Assembly: GCA_035645145.1 (NCBI GenBank)
Contig: DASQNC010000071.1
Location: 124,001-188,000, forward strand
Reading direction: 5' to 3'
DNA from: Azospirillaceae bacterium
GTDB taxonomy: Bacteria; Pseudomonadota; Alphaproteobacteria; Azospirillales; Azospirillaceae
Length of the DNA stretch: 64,000 nucleotides
Part shown: positions 8,099 to 16,794 of the stretch, one piece after another
Layout of the letters: each line of letters starts with the position of its first letter
Numbering within the stretch: the first letter of the stretch is position 1
Translations under genes and position numbers: made by a program
The notes under the pieces: generated by a model
The model's database searches: none
Told to the model about the DNA's origin: nothing
What the model saw: the letters and a program-made list of their open reading frames with translations, nothing else

Positions 8099-10360
8099 AT
8101 GGCTTACGAAAACGTGACCCCGCTACGCGAGACGCCGCAAACGCCGCGCCCCTCCAAGTTGATGGAGGACCAACCGACGCTGAACCTGCGCGACCAGTTC
8201 CTGAAGCTGCGCCGGCGCAAGTGGGTCATCCTGGCGACCATGTTCCTGCTGACGCTCCTGACCGTCCTGGTCCTGGAGCAATTGCAGCCGCAGTACCGCG
8301 CGTCCGCCTACGTGATGCTCGAGGCGCGCAAGCAGCAGACGCTGGATATCGAAAGCGTGCTGGGGGACGCGCCGGCCGATCTGGAAATGATCCAGAGCGA
8401 GCTGGCCGTGATCACCTCGCGCGGGGTCGCGGAGAAGGTGATCCGCAAGCTCGGCCTGGACACCACGTCCGAGTTCAACCCGCGGCTGGCGGAGGCCGAG
8501 AACGCCGGTGGCTTCGACCCGGTCGGCTGGGTGCGCGGCCAAGTGAAGGCGGCCATGGCCTATGTCGGGCTGGGCGGCGGCGACGAGCCGGAGCTTCCGC
8601 CCGAACAGCGCGAGGCGGAGAACTGGATCAAAACGGTCAACAATGTGCTGGAGAACCTGGAGGCGAGCCCGCGCGGCCGGTCGCGGGTGATCCAGATCAG
8701 CTTCACCTCGGTCGACCGCGAACGGGCGGCCAGGATCGCCAACGCCTTCGCCCAGCAGTACATCATCGAGCACCTGGATGCGAAGTTCGAAGCCGCGCAG
8801 CGCGCCTCGCAGTGGCTGAACGACCGCCTGTCGAACCTGCGCACCCAGACCGAAACGGCGGAGCGCCGGGCGGCCGAATTCCGCCAGCGCGCCGGCCTGC
8901 TCCAGGGCCAGGGCACGACCACGCTGGCCCAGCAGAACATCGGCCAGCTCAGCACCGAACTGATCACGGCCCGCAGCGCCCTGACCACGGCCGAGGCCCG
9001 GCTGCGCCAGGCCGAGCCGGCGCTCGGCGCGGGGGCCGCGACGCTGCCGGCCGCCGTCCTCGAAAGCCCGCTGATCCAGCGCCTGCAGGAGCAGGTGATC
9101 ACCCTGCAGCGGCGCATGGCCGAGATCGGTGGCACCTATGGCTCGCGGCACCCGACCATGATCAACCTGCGGGCCGAACTGGGCGAGGCGGAAACCCGCC
9201 TGCGCGCGGAAGTCGGCAAGGTGATTTCGGGTCTGCGCAACGAGGTGCAGGTCAACCGGACCCGCGTCCAATCGCTGGAGGCGGAGCTCCGGCGGCTGGA
9301 GCAGGAGGCCGGCACCCTCGGCCAGTCGGAGGCGCAGCTGCGCTCGCTGGAGAGCGAGGCGACCGCCAACCGCACGCTGCTGGACCAGCTCACCTCGCGC
9401 CTGAACGAGACGACGCTCCAGCAGGACCTGCAGCAGCCCGAGGTGCGGATGCTGTCGGAAGCGCCGGTGCCGCAGGCGCCGGCCTTCCCCAACAAGAAGC
9501 TGATCGCGGCGGTGGCCCTCGTCCTGTCGGCACTGCTGGGTGTGGCACTGGCGCTCTTGATCGAGCATCTGGACCACGGGTTCCGGTCGGCCGAACAGCT
9601 CAACCGCGCGACCGACCTGCCCACCCTGGGGTTGGTGCCGTCCATCGGCCGTGTCGGGGCGGGCCGGCCGGAGAACGCCATCGTCGACAAACCCCGGTCC
9701 AACTACGGCGAGGCGGTGTCGAGCACGCTCGCCAGCCTGTTCCTGGCCTCCAACGAACGGCGGCCGAAGCTGGTGCTCGTCACCTCGACCCTGCCCAACG
9801 AGGGCAAGACGACGCTGACGCTCAGCCTCGCCCGCGCCGCCGCCCAGTCCGGCCTCAAGGTGCTGCTGGTGGACGCCGACCTCCGCCGGCCGACCCTGCA
9901 CCGCCGGTTGGAGGTGCCGCAGCAGCCGGGCTTCACCGACGTGCTGCTGGACAAGGCCGCGTTCGCGGACGTCGTCCGCAAGGATCCGAAGTCCACGGTG
10001 TCGTTCCTCAGTGCCGGCAGCCAGGTGCCGAACCCGCTGCACTTCCTGGGTGCGGAGCGCACCCGCCAATTCCTGCACGGGCTGGGCAAGTACTACGACC
10101 TGATCCTGATCGACTCGAGCCCGGTGATGGCGGTGTCGGATTCGCGCATCCTGTGCCGCTATGTGGACCAGACGGTGTTCGTGGTCCGCTGGGCCAAAAC
10201 CCGGCGCGAGCATACCGTCAACGCCATGCGCCAGCTTGTGGAAGCCGGGGGTCGCATCGGCGGCGTGGTGCTGTCCATGGTCAATGTCCGCCGGCACGCC
10301 CAGTACGCGTTCGGCGACAGCGGCCAGTACTACATCGCGTCCAAGTACTACGAGGGGTGA
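8099..10360 (+). CDS. Wzc-type polysaccharide co-polymerase / BY-kinase
   Basis: The product has 753 residues from the ATG at 8099; an ATG 15 bases upstream is also possible. The layout is a short cytoplasmic N-terminus, TM1 about 41-60, a Wzz-like periplasmic domain with long coiled coils, the GNVR-type junction, TM2 about 463-490, then a cytoplasmic bacterial tyrosine kinase. The kinase shows Walker A (PNEGKTTLT, about 565), Walker A' (VLLVDADLRRP) and a Tyr cluster at the extreme C-terminus (YAFGDSGQYYIASKYYEG) that serves as the autophosphorylation site. Such proteins control chain length and export of Wzy-dependent capsule or exopolysaccharide. It is divergent from the glycosyltransferase operon across about 185 bases that must hold both promoters. 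Confidence 0.95.
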   Translation: MAYENVTPLRETPQTPRPSKLMEDQPTLNLRDQFLKLRRRKWVILATMFLLTLLTVLVLEQLQPQYRASAYVMLEARKQQTLDIESVLGDAPADLEMIQSELAVITSRGVAEKVIRKLGLDTTSEFNPRLAEAENAGGFDPVGWVRGQVKAAMAYVGLGGGDEPELPPEQREAENWIKTVNNVLENLEASPRGRSRVIQISFTSVDRERAARIANAFAQQYIIEHLDAKFEAAQRASQWLNDRLSNLRTQTETAERRAAEFRQRAGLLQGQGTTTLAQQNIGQLSTELITARSALTTAEARLRQAEPALGAGAATLPAAVLESPLIQRLQEQVITLQRRMAEIGGTYGSRHPTMINLRAELGEAETRLRAEVGKVISGLRNEVQVNRTRVQSLEAELRRLEQEAGTLGQSEAQLRSLESEATANRTLLDQLTSRLNETTLQQDLQQPEVRMLSEAPVPQAPAFPNKKLIAAVALVLSALLGVALALLIEHLDHGFRSAEQLNRATDLPTLGLVPSIGRVGAGRPENAIVDKPRSNYGEAVSSTLASLFLASNERRPKLVLVTSTLPNEGKTTLTLSLARAAAQSGLKVLLVDADLRRPTLHRRLEVPQQPGFTDVLLDKAAFADVVRKDPKSTVSFLSAGSQVPNPLHFLGAERTRQFLHGLGKYYDLILIDSSPVMAVSDSRILCRYVDQTVFVVRWAKTRREHTVNAMRQLVEAGGRIGGVVLSMVNVRRHAQYAFGDSGQYYIASKYYEG

Positions 10361-10857
10361 GGGGCGCGGTCCCCGTCCAGCGCCTGTTCCAGGGCGTCCA
10401 ACTGGGATTCCGCGAACACCCGGATGCCATGACGTTCCAGCAGGGCGGCGGTCACACCCCGCCCTGCCTTGGTCCGGCCCTGGAAGGTTCCGTCGTATAT
10501 GAAGGTGGAACCGCACGACGGGCTGCCGTCGGTCAGGAGGGCAAGACCGCATCCCTGCTGCTGCGCCAACCGCAGGGCCAACTCGGCGCCCTCACGGTAA
10601 AGTGCGGTCACGTCGTTTCCGGTGTCCTCCACCACGGTTCCGCCGCGTCCGGCGACGATGTCCGCGCCGTCCGCGCAACCGCGGAGTTCGGCCGGTGGCC
10701 GGGGCGTGTCGAAACCCGCGGCGAGTTCGGGGCAGATCGGGACCAGACGCCCCTCTTCCCGCCATTTCTCCAGGCGTGCGTCCGCCACCGGCTTGTCGGA
10801 GCCGTTGTAGCGGACCTTGTGCCCAAGCAGGCAGGCGCTGACCAAAATCCTTCGCAA
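10348..10857 (-). CDS. DUF523 family protein
   Basis: The product has 169 residues, starting at a TTG codon with AGGA just upstream. It shows the DUF523 signature: an N-terminal ILVSACLLG, then RYNG, a VPICPE motif and a late DGSPSCGS motif. The invariant Cys residues suggest metal or nucleophile chemistry, but no biochemical role is established for the family. Its last 13 bases overlap the end of the convergent Wzc gene, so the two genes share a 3' end and no terminator lies between them. Confidence 0.93.
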   Translation of the reverse strand: MRRILVSACLLGHKVRYNGSDKPVADARLEKWREEGRLVPICPELAAGFDTPRPPAELRGCADGADIVAGRGGTVVEDTGNDVTALYREGAELALRLAQQQGCGLALLTDGSPSCGSTFIYDGTFQGRTKAGRGVTAALLERHGIRVFAESQLDALEQALDGDRAPHPS

Positions 10858-10941
10858 GCGTCCTGTCCCTTGCCGACGAGGAATACGGGACGACCGCTGC
10901 CCGGCCGCCGGCCAGACGGAACTTGAATAGGCAAGCGGTTG

Positions 10942-11136
10942 TCAACGCACTTCGCGCATCATCGCCCGCCAGATCCGCAACACGTCGTCCGCGGTGACCG
11001 GGCCGGCCGACATGCCGGCCGATACCATGGACGGGGTGGGGTCCTGGGGCACGAGTGCCAACCGGCCGTCACGGAGCATGGCGACCACGTCGAGTGCGAA
11101 CGCCCAAGGGTCCGTTTCACGATTCGATCCTGCCAT
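10942..11136 (-). CDS. Small hypothetical protein (64 aa)
   Basis: The ATG at 11136 is chosen because GGGAGG lies 7 bases upstream. The product is an acidic, soluble-looking helical protein with the segment DPWAFALDVVAMLRDGRLAL and a conserved-looking VPQDPTPSMVSAGM block ending in an IWRAMM helix. I recognise no named domain. It is monocistronic and divergent from the DUF952-pyrD pair, whose start is about 130 bases away. Good codon bias and the ribosome site support a real gene, but function is unknown. Confidence 0.65.
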   Translation of the reverse strand: MAGSNRETDPWAFALDVVAMLRDGRLALVPQDPTPSMVSAGMSAGPVTADDVLRIWRAMMREVR

Positions 11137-11265
11137 GTTGCCGCCTCCCGCCAGGGGTTCGAATGCCGTGCCCATGGAACTGGTGCAAACAGCGGGGCCG
11201 GGATACTAAGCGGAGGGTGGGGGCCGCCCCCGACCGAACGGTTTCGAACACCACCGGATGAAGGC

Positions 11266-11625
11266 ATGGAGCACGACCGCATCATCTTCCACATGTGCAG
11301 GGCGGAGGAGTGGGCCGCGGCGCGGGACGGGGGCGTGTACGACGGTTCGTCCCAGGACCGGGCCGACGGCTTCATCCATTTCTCCACCCGGTCGCAGCTC
11401 GCCGGAAGCGCGGCCAAGCACAGGGCGGGGCAGGCGGGGCTGGTCCTGCTCACGGTGGACGCGGGTCTGCTCGGCCCCAAGGTGAAGTGGGAACTGGCCC
11501 CCTCGCGCGGGCAACTGTTCCCCCACGTCTACGGCGGCCTGCCGGTGACGGCGGTGCTGCGGGTGGACGCGCTTGCGCTCGGGCCCGACGGCCGGCACCT
11601 GTTTCCGGCGCACGCGACGCCATGA
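11266..11625 (+). CDS. DUF952 family protein
   Basis: The product has 119 residues. The chosen start gives the usual opening of the family, [11 protein letters not shown], followed by [33 protein letters not shown] and a Pro/Arg-rich centre ([13 protein letters not shown]). DUF952 proteins are related in fold to ADP-ribosyltransferase-like or cyclophilin-like small proteins and have no established role. The stop overlaps the pyrD start by four bases (ATGA), so expression is coupled to pyrD, an arrangement seen in other alphaproteobacteria. Confidence 0.93.
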   Translation: MEHDRIIFHMCRAEEWAAARDGGVYDGSSQDRADGFIHFSTRSQLAGSAAKHRAGQAGLVLLTVDAGLLGPKVKWELAPSRGQLFPHVYGGLPVTAVLRVDALALGPDGRHLFPAHATP

Positions 11626-12683
11626 CCGGCCCCTACGATCTGCTCCGGGCGGCACTCTTCCGGCTCGACCCGGAGGCCGCGCACGGGTTGACCATCCGGG
11701 CGCTCAAGGCCGGGTTGGTGCCAGCATGGCCGGCGGCCGACGATCCCGTGCTGCGGACCCGTGTGTTCGGGCTCGACTTTCCCAACCCGATCGGGCTTTC
11801 GGCCGGGTTCGACAAGAACGCCGAGGTGCCCGACGCCATGCTGCGCCTGGGTTTCGGCTTCGTCGAGGTCGGCACCGTCACGCCGCTGCCGCAGGCCGGC
11901 AACCCGCGTCCGCGGATGTTCCGCCTGCCCGGCAGCCGCGCCGTCATCAACCGGCTGGGCTTCAACAACGAGGGGCTGGAGGCCGCGGCGCGGCGCCTCG
12001 CCGCCCGCCCCCGCCGGGGCATCGTCGGCGCCAACGTCGGCAAGAACAAGGACCAGCCGGACGCGGCGGCCGACTATGCGGCGGGTGTGCGCCGGCTGGC
12101 CCCCCTGTCCGACTATCTGGTGGTCAACGTGTCCTCGCCGAACACGCCGGGCCTGCGGGCGCTGCAAGGGCGGGAACCCCTCGCCGCCCTGCTGGCCACG
12201 GTGATGGCCGCGCGGGCGGAAAGCGGCGCCGCGCCGCCGGTGCTGCTGAAGGTGGCGCCCGACCTGACCGAGGAGGACGAGGCGGACATTGCCGCGGTGG
12301 CGCTGGAGTCCGGGATCGACGGTCTGGTCGTGTCGAACACCACCATCGCCCGCCCGTCCGGACTGGATCCCCGCGTCGCCGACGAGGCGGGCGGGTTGTC
12401 GGGCGCGCCTTTGTTCGAGCGGTCCACGGCGCTGGTGGCGGCGTTCCGTCGCCGCACCGGCGGGCGCCTGCCGATCGTGGGCGTGGGCGGGGTGATGAGC
12501 GGCGCCGACGCCTATGCCAAGATCCGCGCGGGTGCGTCGCTGGTGCAACTCTATACCGGGCTGGTCTACGGCGGCCCCGGCATCGCCCGCCGGATCGCGC
12601 GCGAATTGGCCGACCGGCTGAGGGCCGACGGGTTCCGCAACGTCGCCGAGGCCGTCGGCGCGGACGTGCCGGTTGTGGGGTGA
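11622..12683 (+). CDS. pyrD: Dihydroorotate dehydrogenase, quinone-dependent (class 2)
   Basis: The product has 353 residues. It oxidises dihydroorotate to orotate with FMN and passes electrons to membrane quinone, the fourth step of UMP synthesis. An N-terminal amphipathic helix (about 1-40) typical of class 2 membrane-bound enzymes is present. FMN-site motifs visible are [51 protein letters not shown] with the class 2 catalytic Ser, [13 protein letters not shown] and VGVGGVMSG. Coupled to the upstream DUF952 gene. Confidence 0.97.
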   Translation: MTGPYDLLRAALFRLDPEAAHGLTIRALKAGLVPAWPAADDPVLRTRVFGLDFPNPIGLSAGFDKNAEVPDAMLRLGFGFVEVGTVTPLPQAGNPRPRMFRLPGSRAVINRLGFNNEGLEAAARRLAARPRRGIVGANVGKNKDQPDAAADYAAGVRRLAPLSDYLVVNVSSPNTPGLRALQGREPLAALLATVMAARAESGAAPPVLLKVAPDLTEEDEADIAAVALESGIDGLVVSNTTIARPSGLDPRVADEAGGLSGAPLFERSTALVAAFRRRTGGRLPIVGVGGVMSGADAYAKIRAGASLVQLYTGLVYGGPGIARRIARELADRLRADGFRNVAEAVGADVPVVG

Positions 12684-12731
12684 ACGTTCCGCCAGCCCTG
12701 GAACCCGTATTCTGACCGGGCTGCCATGCCG

Positions 12732-12759
12732 CCGGGCGAAGGTTCGAACCTTCGCCCGG
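12732..12759. terminator. Perfect 28-bp palindrome between pyrD and the HlyD gene
   Basis: The sequence is an exact inverted repeat of 14+14 bases with core GGTTCGAACC, lying 49 bases after the pyrD stop and 63 bases after the convergent hlyD-type stop. As RNA it would form a long hairpin with a tight loop on either strand. No T tract follows. A bidirectional terminator is the simplest reading; an operator is possible because the dyad is perfect. Confidence 0.55.
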
Positions 12760-12822
12760 TGGAGGGCGCGACCGCGCCCCGCGCCGACGGGCGCGTAAGC
12801 CAAGGCCCACAGGGCCGCCGGC

Positions 12823-14199
12823 TCAGTCCTCGCGGAAGGCCCGGTGGAAGCCGTCCACCATCGGCTGCAGCAGGTAGCCGAAGAACGAGCGGGCGCCGGT
12901 CAGGATCATGATCTCGGCCGGCATGCCCGCCTGCATCTGGATGTCCGGGTTGCGGGCCAGCTCGTCCGGGTCGATGCGGATCTTGGCCTCGTAGAAGCTC
13001 GTCCCCGATTTCGGGTCCGTCACCGCATCCGCCGAGACGAAGAACACTTCGCCCCTCACCGGCGGGACGACGCGCTGGCGGTAGGCGCTCAGCCGCACCT
13101 CCGCGTCCAGGCCGACGTGCACATCGTCGATGTCGAGCGGCGGGACATTGGCCTTGACCACCAGATCCTCGCCGCTGGGCACGATGTCCAGGATCGGATC
13201 GCCCGGACGCACGACGGCGCCCGGCGAGAAGACCCGCAGGCCCATCACGATGCCGTCCAGCGGCGCCAGCACGTCCCGGCGTTCCAGCACATCGGCTTCG
13301 CCGCGCAGCTTTTCCGTGGTGGCGGCGAGTTGGGAGCGGACCTGCTGCAGCTCGGTGCCCACCTCGTTCCGGCGGGTGGATTTCAATTGCTCGATCTGGC
13401 TGACCAGCCCGGCCACCGCTTCGCGGGACCGGTACATCAGGCCTTCCGCCTCGGCGCTGCGGGCCATCAGGTCCGCTTCCGCGCGTTGCAGGGCGAGCAG
13501 GCGGGGCCGGCGCTCCAGCCCCTTGTCCAAAAGCTGTTGGACCCCGGCGGCCTCTTCCCGGATCAGGCGGATCTGGTCGGCATAGAAGCGGATCTGGTTC
13601 ACCGCCGCCGCCGCCGCCGCGTTCTCCTGGTCCATGCGGTGGCGGAGGGTCTGGATCTGGCTTTCGAAGGCATCGCGGCGCACGCGGAACAGCGCCTCCT
13701 GGCCGGCGACGGCGCTGGCCACGCGGGGGTCGTGCCGGGCGGCGGACACCAGATCCTCGGGGAACGCCGGATCGGCCGCACCGTCCGCCTCGGCCATCAG
13801 GCGGACCTCCTGGGTGTGCAGCAGGTCGCGCTGCACCCGCAGCACCTCGACCGCGGCGGCGGCCTGGGCGTCGTGCATGCGCACCAGCACCTGACCGCTC
13901 CTGACCCGGTCGCCTTCGCGCACCAGGATGTCCCGGACGATCCCGCCCTCCAGGTGCTGCACCGTGCGGCGTTCGCCCTCGGCGACCACCATGCCGCCCG
14001 CCACCGACGCGCTGGACAGGGGCGCCAGGCTCGCCCAGCCGCCGAAACCGCCCACGAAAACGACGGTGACGATCGTGCCGGCCAGGATGGTCGACCGGGT
14101 CCGGGGGCCGCTTTCGGCCAGCCGGGCCGACAGGCCGGTGGTGCGCCGGACGGGCAGGCGCCTGTCCAACGGATCGGTCCGGACGAGACCGCCGGTCAT
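12823..14199 (-). CDS. HlyD-family type I secretion membrane-fusion protein
   Basis: The product has 458 residues. It has a cytoplasmic N-terminus of about 38 residues, one membrane helix (about 40-62), a lipoyl half-motif (VAEGERRTVQHLEGGIVRDI), a long coiled-coil hairpin (about 115-320), the second lipoyl half (DVLAPLDGIVMGL) and a beta-barrel/C-terminal HlyD signature (GMPAEIMILTG). It bridges the inner-membrane ABC exporter to a TolC-type outer-membrane channel. The start overlaps the ABC exporter stop by four bases. No outer-membrane partner or RTX substrate is encoded beside it. Confidence 0.95.
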   Translation of the reverse strand: MTGGLVRTDPLDRRLPVRRTTGLSARLAESGPRTRSTILAGTIVTVVFVGGFGGWASLAPLSSASVAGGMVVAEGERRTVQHLEGGIVRDILVREGDRVRSGQVLVRMHDAQAAAAVEVLRVQRDLLHTQEVRLMAEADGAADPAFPEDLVSAARHDPRVASAVAGQEALFRVRRDAFESQIQTLRHRMDQENAAAAAAVNQIRFYADQIRLIREEAAGVQQLLDKGLERRPRLLALQRAEADLMARSAEAEGLMYRSREAVAGLVSQIEQLKSTRRNEVGTELQQVRSQLAATTEKLRGEADVLERRDVLAPLDGIVMGLRVFSPGAVVRPGDPILDIVPSGEDLVVKANVPPLDIDDVHVGLDAEVRLSAYRQRVVPPVRGEVFFVSADAVTDPKSGTSFYEAKIRIDPDELARNPDIQMQAGMPAEIMILTGARSFFGYLLQPMVDGFHRAFRED

Positions 14200-15953
14200 G
14201 GCGTCGCTTCCTTGGTTTGGGTTGTTTGGGGGGATTCGATCGGTTGGGGCGCGCTGGACGGCCGCTGGCGGATCCGGGCGGCGCCGAGGCGCTGGAGCAC
14301 GACGTCCCGGGTGTCGAAGGCCTCGACCATGCCGTCGCGCAGCACCAGGACCTTGTCCACGCCCGCCATCAGCCCGGCGCGGTGCGAGACGACCACCACC
14401 GTCGTGCCGTCGGCCTTCAGGGCGGCGATGGCCTGCATCAGGGCCTGCTCGCTGTTGCCGTCCAGATTGGCGTTCGGTTCGTCCAGGACGACGAAGCGGG
14501 GGCGGCCGAACAGGGCGCGGGCCAGGCCGATCAATTGGCGCTGGCCGCCCGACAGGTGGGCGCCGGCCTCGCCGACCTCGGTGTCGTAGCCCTTGGGCAG
14601 GCGCAGGATCATCTCGTGGCAGCCGGCCAGCCGGGCGGCCTCGTACACGCGGTCGGGCTCGGTCTGCTGGAATCGCGCGATGTTGTCGAACACGGTCCCT
14701 TCGAACAATTCGACGTCCTGCGGCAGATAGCCGATGTGGCGGCCCAAATCCTCGCGCGGCCAGGAGAACACGTCCGCCCCGTCCAGGCGCACGCGCCCCG
14801 ACATCGGCCGCTGCACGCCGACCATCATGCGCACCAGCGTGGTCTTGCCGGCGGCGGTCGGGCCGATGACCGCCAGCACTTCGCCGGGATTCAGGGAAAA
14901 GCCGACATTGCGCAGGATCGGCCGCTCCTGGCCGGGGATGGCGTAGCCGACCTGTTCGACGGTCAGACGGCCCTCGGGCGGCGGCGGCGCCTGGCCGGCA
15001 TCGCGCAGGGATGGTTCGCCCAGGAACCTGGCGAGGCGGCGGAAGCTGTTGCGGGCCCCGACGAACCCCTTCCAGACACCCAGCAACTGCTCGACCGGGG
15101 CCAGCGCGCGGCCCAGGATGATGCTGCCGGCGAACATGGCACCGGGCGACAACTGGTGGTCCAGCACCAGACCGGCACCGACCGCCAGCGCGAGCACCTG
15201 GACCGCCTGCCGGAAGAACTTGGCGGTCCCCATCAGGACGTTGCTGCGGTCGAAGGCCTCCTGCTGCGCCTGGAGCACGCGCAGCATGCGCGGTTCGTAG
15301 CGGTCGAGCAGGGCGGGCAGCATGCCGAGCCCGTCGATCACCTCGGCGTTGCGGATGGCCGCCTGCACCTGCCGGGAATTGGCCATCGCCGCCTCGTTCG
15401 ACGCCTTCAGCGTTCCGGCGGTGACCACTTCTCCCAGCACCGCCAGTGCGAGCAGCACGAGCGCGCCGGCAAGCGCCACCGCCCCGAGCCACGGGTGCAG
15501 GAGGAAGCAGACGGCGAGGTAGATCGGGATCCAGGGCGTGTCGAAGAACGCGAACAGGCTGGAGCCCATCACGAACTGGCGCACCGCGGTCAGATCGGTC
15601 AGGCCCTCGGTCCGGTACGGGCTTCCACGCAACTGCGCCTCGACCGCACGGGCCACGGTCTCGGGCGCCAGAACCGTCTCGAACCAGATGGCGCACCGGG
15701 CGGCGATGCGGCTGCGCACCGAGTCCAGATAGCCCAGCACCATCAGGGCTCCGACCGCCATCAGCGTCAGATAGAGCAGGGTTTCGACGCTGCGGCTGCC
15801 GAGCACACGGTCGTAGACCTGCATCATGTACAGCGAGGTCGTCAGCATCAGGACGTTGACGACCAGGCTGAACAGGCCCGCCGCCAGGATCTGCGGACGG
15901 CACAGGCCCACCACCGACCGGAACAGATGTTTCGGCGCATCCGCGCCCGTCAT
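14196..15953 (-). CDS. Type I secretion ABC exporter (PrtD/HasD family)
   Basis: The product has 585 residues from ATG 15953; an in-frame TTG at 15974 would add seven. Six membrane helices lie in residues about 20-310, then an ABC domain with Walker A GPTAAGKTT (about 364-372), Q-loop, signature LSGGQRQ (about 465) and Walker B VVLDEPNANLD. It lacks the C39 peptidase-like domain of HlyB-type exporters, so it belongs to the PrtD/HasD/PrsD group that exports proteins with uncleaved C-terminal signals. Such exporters move proteases, haemophores and exopolysaccharide glycanases. The signal-less beta-helix proteins at the left end are candidate substrates. Confidence 0.95.
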   Translation of the reverse strand: MTGADAPKHLFRSVVGLCRPQILAAGLFSLVVNVLMLTTSLYMMQVYDRVLGSRSVETLLYLTLMAVGALMVLGYLDSVRSRIAARCAIWFETVLAPETVARAVEAQLRGSPYRTEGLTDLTAVRQFVMGSSLFAFFDTPWIPIYLAVCFLLHPWLGAVALAGALVLLALAVLGEVVTAGTLKASNEAAMANSRQVQAAIRNAEVIDGLGMLPALLDRYEPRMLRVLQAQQEAFDRSNVLMGTAKFFRQAVQVLALAVGAGLVLDHQLSPGAMFAGSIILGRALAPVEQLLGVWKGFVGARNSFRRLARFLGEPSLRDAGQAPPPPEGRLTVEQVGYAIPGQERPILRNVGFSLNPGEVLAVIGPTAAGKTTLVRMMVGVQRPMSGRVRLDGADVFSWPREDLGRHIGYLPQDVELFEGTVFDNIARFQQTEPDRVYEAARLAGCHEMILRLPKGYDTEVGEAGAHLSGGQRQLIGLARALFGRPRFVVLDEPNANLDGNSEQALMQAIAALKADGTTVVVVSHRAGLMAGVDKVLVLRDGMVEAFDTRDVVLQRLGAARIRQRPSSAPQPIESPQTTQTKEATP

Positions 15954-16102
15954 GCCGACCTGCCGCACCGACAACCCTTCCCTTTACGCGCCCGCACCAC
16001 GGGCAGCGCGCAAACCCTGGGAACAGGGGATCGCGCCGGGAGTCCCGGGTTAAGCCGGCGGTCCGCCGGCTCCACCAAGGATCTCGCAGCAGGGGATAAG
16101 GG

Positions 16103-16124
16103 CTAACCCCCCGTAAGGGGTTAG
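16103..16124 (-). terminator. Hairpin at the end of the psp operon
   Basis: An 8-bp stem (CTAACCCC at 16103-16110 with GGGGTTAG at 16117-16124) overlaps the TAA stop of pspC. A second hairpin with an 8-bp stem lies at 16054-16072, before the start of the type I secretion operon on the same strand. Neither has a T run, so intrinsic termination is likely but not certain. Confidence 0.5.
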
Positions 16125-16537
16125 AGGTCCCGGATTTTCCGGCTTAGCTCGAACTCGGGCGCCGTGACCGCGGCTTCCGCCCGCGCCAGCCGGGCGTCCA
16201 GATCCGCGAAACGCTGACGCAGGCCGGCGACGGCGCGCCGCGGTTCCGGAATGGCGGCGGTCGGGGCCGCGGCCGGGCGGTTCCACAACGCGTCGCGCCA
16301 GGGTTGGTCGCGATGGTCGGGCGCGGGGCGGAGCATCACCCAGGCGATCAGGTAGGCCGGCAGCACCATCGGCAGGGCACAGGCCAGGGACACCAACAGG
16401 AGGACGCGCAGTGCCAGCGCGTTCGCCCCGAAATACTCGGCGATGCCACCGACCACACCCGCAACCCACCGGTTGCCGCGGGACCTGCGCAGGGGGGCGC
16501 GCACGGGTGCCCCCTCCGCGGCCAAGGGCCGGCTCAT
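16121..16537 (-). CDS. pspC: Phage-shock protein C (PspC domain)
   Basis: The product has 138 residues. The PspC domain occupies about residues 18-72: RSRGNRWVAGVVGGIAEYFG, then a membrane helix (VLLLVSLACALPMVLPAYLI) ending in AWVMLRP. The C-terminal part is helical and carries a leucine-rich amphipathic stretch ending ELSRKIRDL, as in proteobacterial PspC. PspC senses envelope or secretin stress with PspB and releases PspA from PspF. A GAGGAG site precedes the ATG, which overlaps the pspB stop by four bases. Confidence 0.93.
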   Translation of the reverse strand: MSRPLAAEGAPVRAPLRRSRGNRWVAGVVGGIAEYFGANALALRVLLLVSLACALPMVLPAYLIAWVMLRPAPDHRDQPWRDALWNRPAAAPTAAIPEPRRAVAGLRQRFADLDARLARAEAAVTAPEFELSRKIRDL

Positions 16538-16764
16538 GCCTTGCTCCTCCAATTCGGCACCTCCGCATCCAGGATGCGCTCCAGGCTTTGGATGCGCCGC
16601 TCCATGCGGTCGGCGACCTCGCCCAGTTCCACCAGGGTCCGCTGGTCGTCGGCGTCGAGACTGCGCTCCGCCCGCCGCTTGGCATCGTAGTGCAGCGAGA
16701 TCCACCGCGGCACCACCACGGTCAGGAGAAGGATGCCGAGCACGAACAGGGTGATGTCGCTCAT
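16534..16764 (-). CDS. pspB: Phage-shock protein B
   Basis: The product has 76 residues with the standard PspB build: an N-terminal membrane helix (LFVLGILLLTVVVPRWISLHY) followed by an arginine-rich stretch and a leucine-zipper-like coiled coil (LGEVADRMERRIQSLERILD). PspB sits in the inner membrane and works with PspC to tether PspA during envelope stress. It lies between pspA and pspC in one minus-strand operon. Confidence 0.95.
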   Translation of the reverse strand: MSDITLFVLGILLLTVVVPRWISLHYDAKRRAERSLDADDQRTLVELGEVADRMERRIQSLERILDAEVPNWRSKA

Positions 16765-16794
16765 GCGCGTCTCCGGTTGCTTGGCGGGCGGGGA

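Noticed and set aside
8123-10552. An 809-residue open frame antisense to wzc
   Set aside because: Composition (His, Arg, Gln, Gly-rich) is typical of a mirror frame; the wzc strand has every family motif.
12700-12780. A GGTTCGAACC element like a tRNA T-arm
   Set aside because: The element is part of a perfect 28-bp palindrome; no matching acceptor, D or anticodon arms lie at tRNA distances on either strand.
12726-12911. A small plus-strand frame containing EGSNLRP
   Set aside because: That peptide is only the translation of the palindrome; the rest overlaps hlyD antisense.
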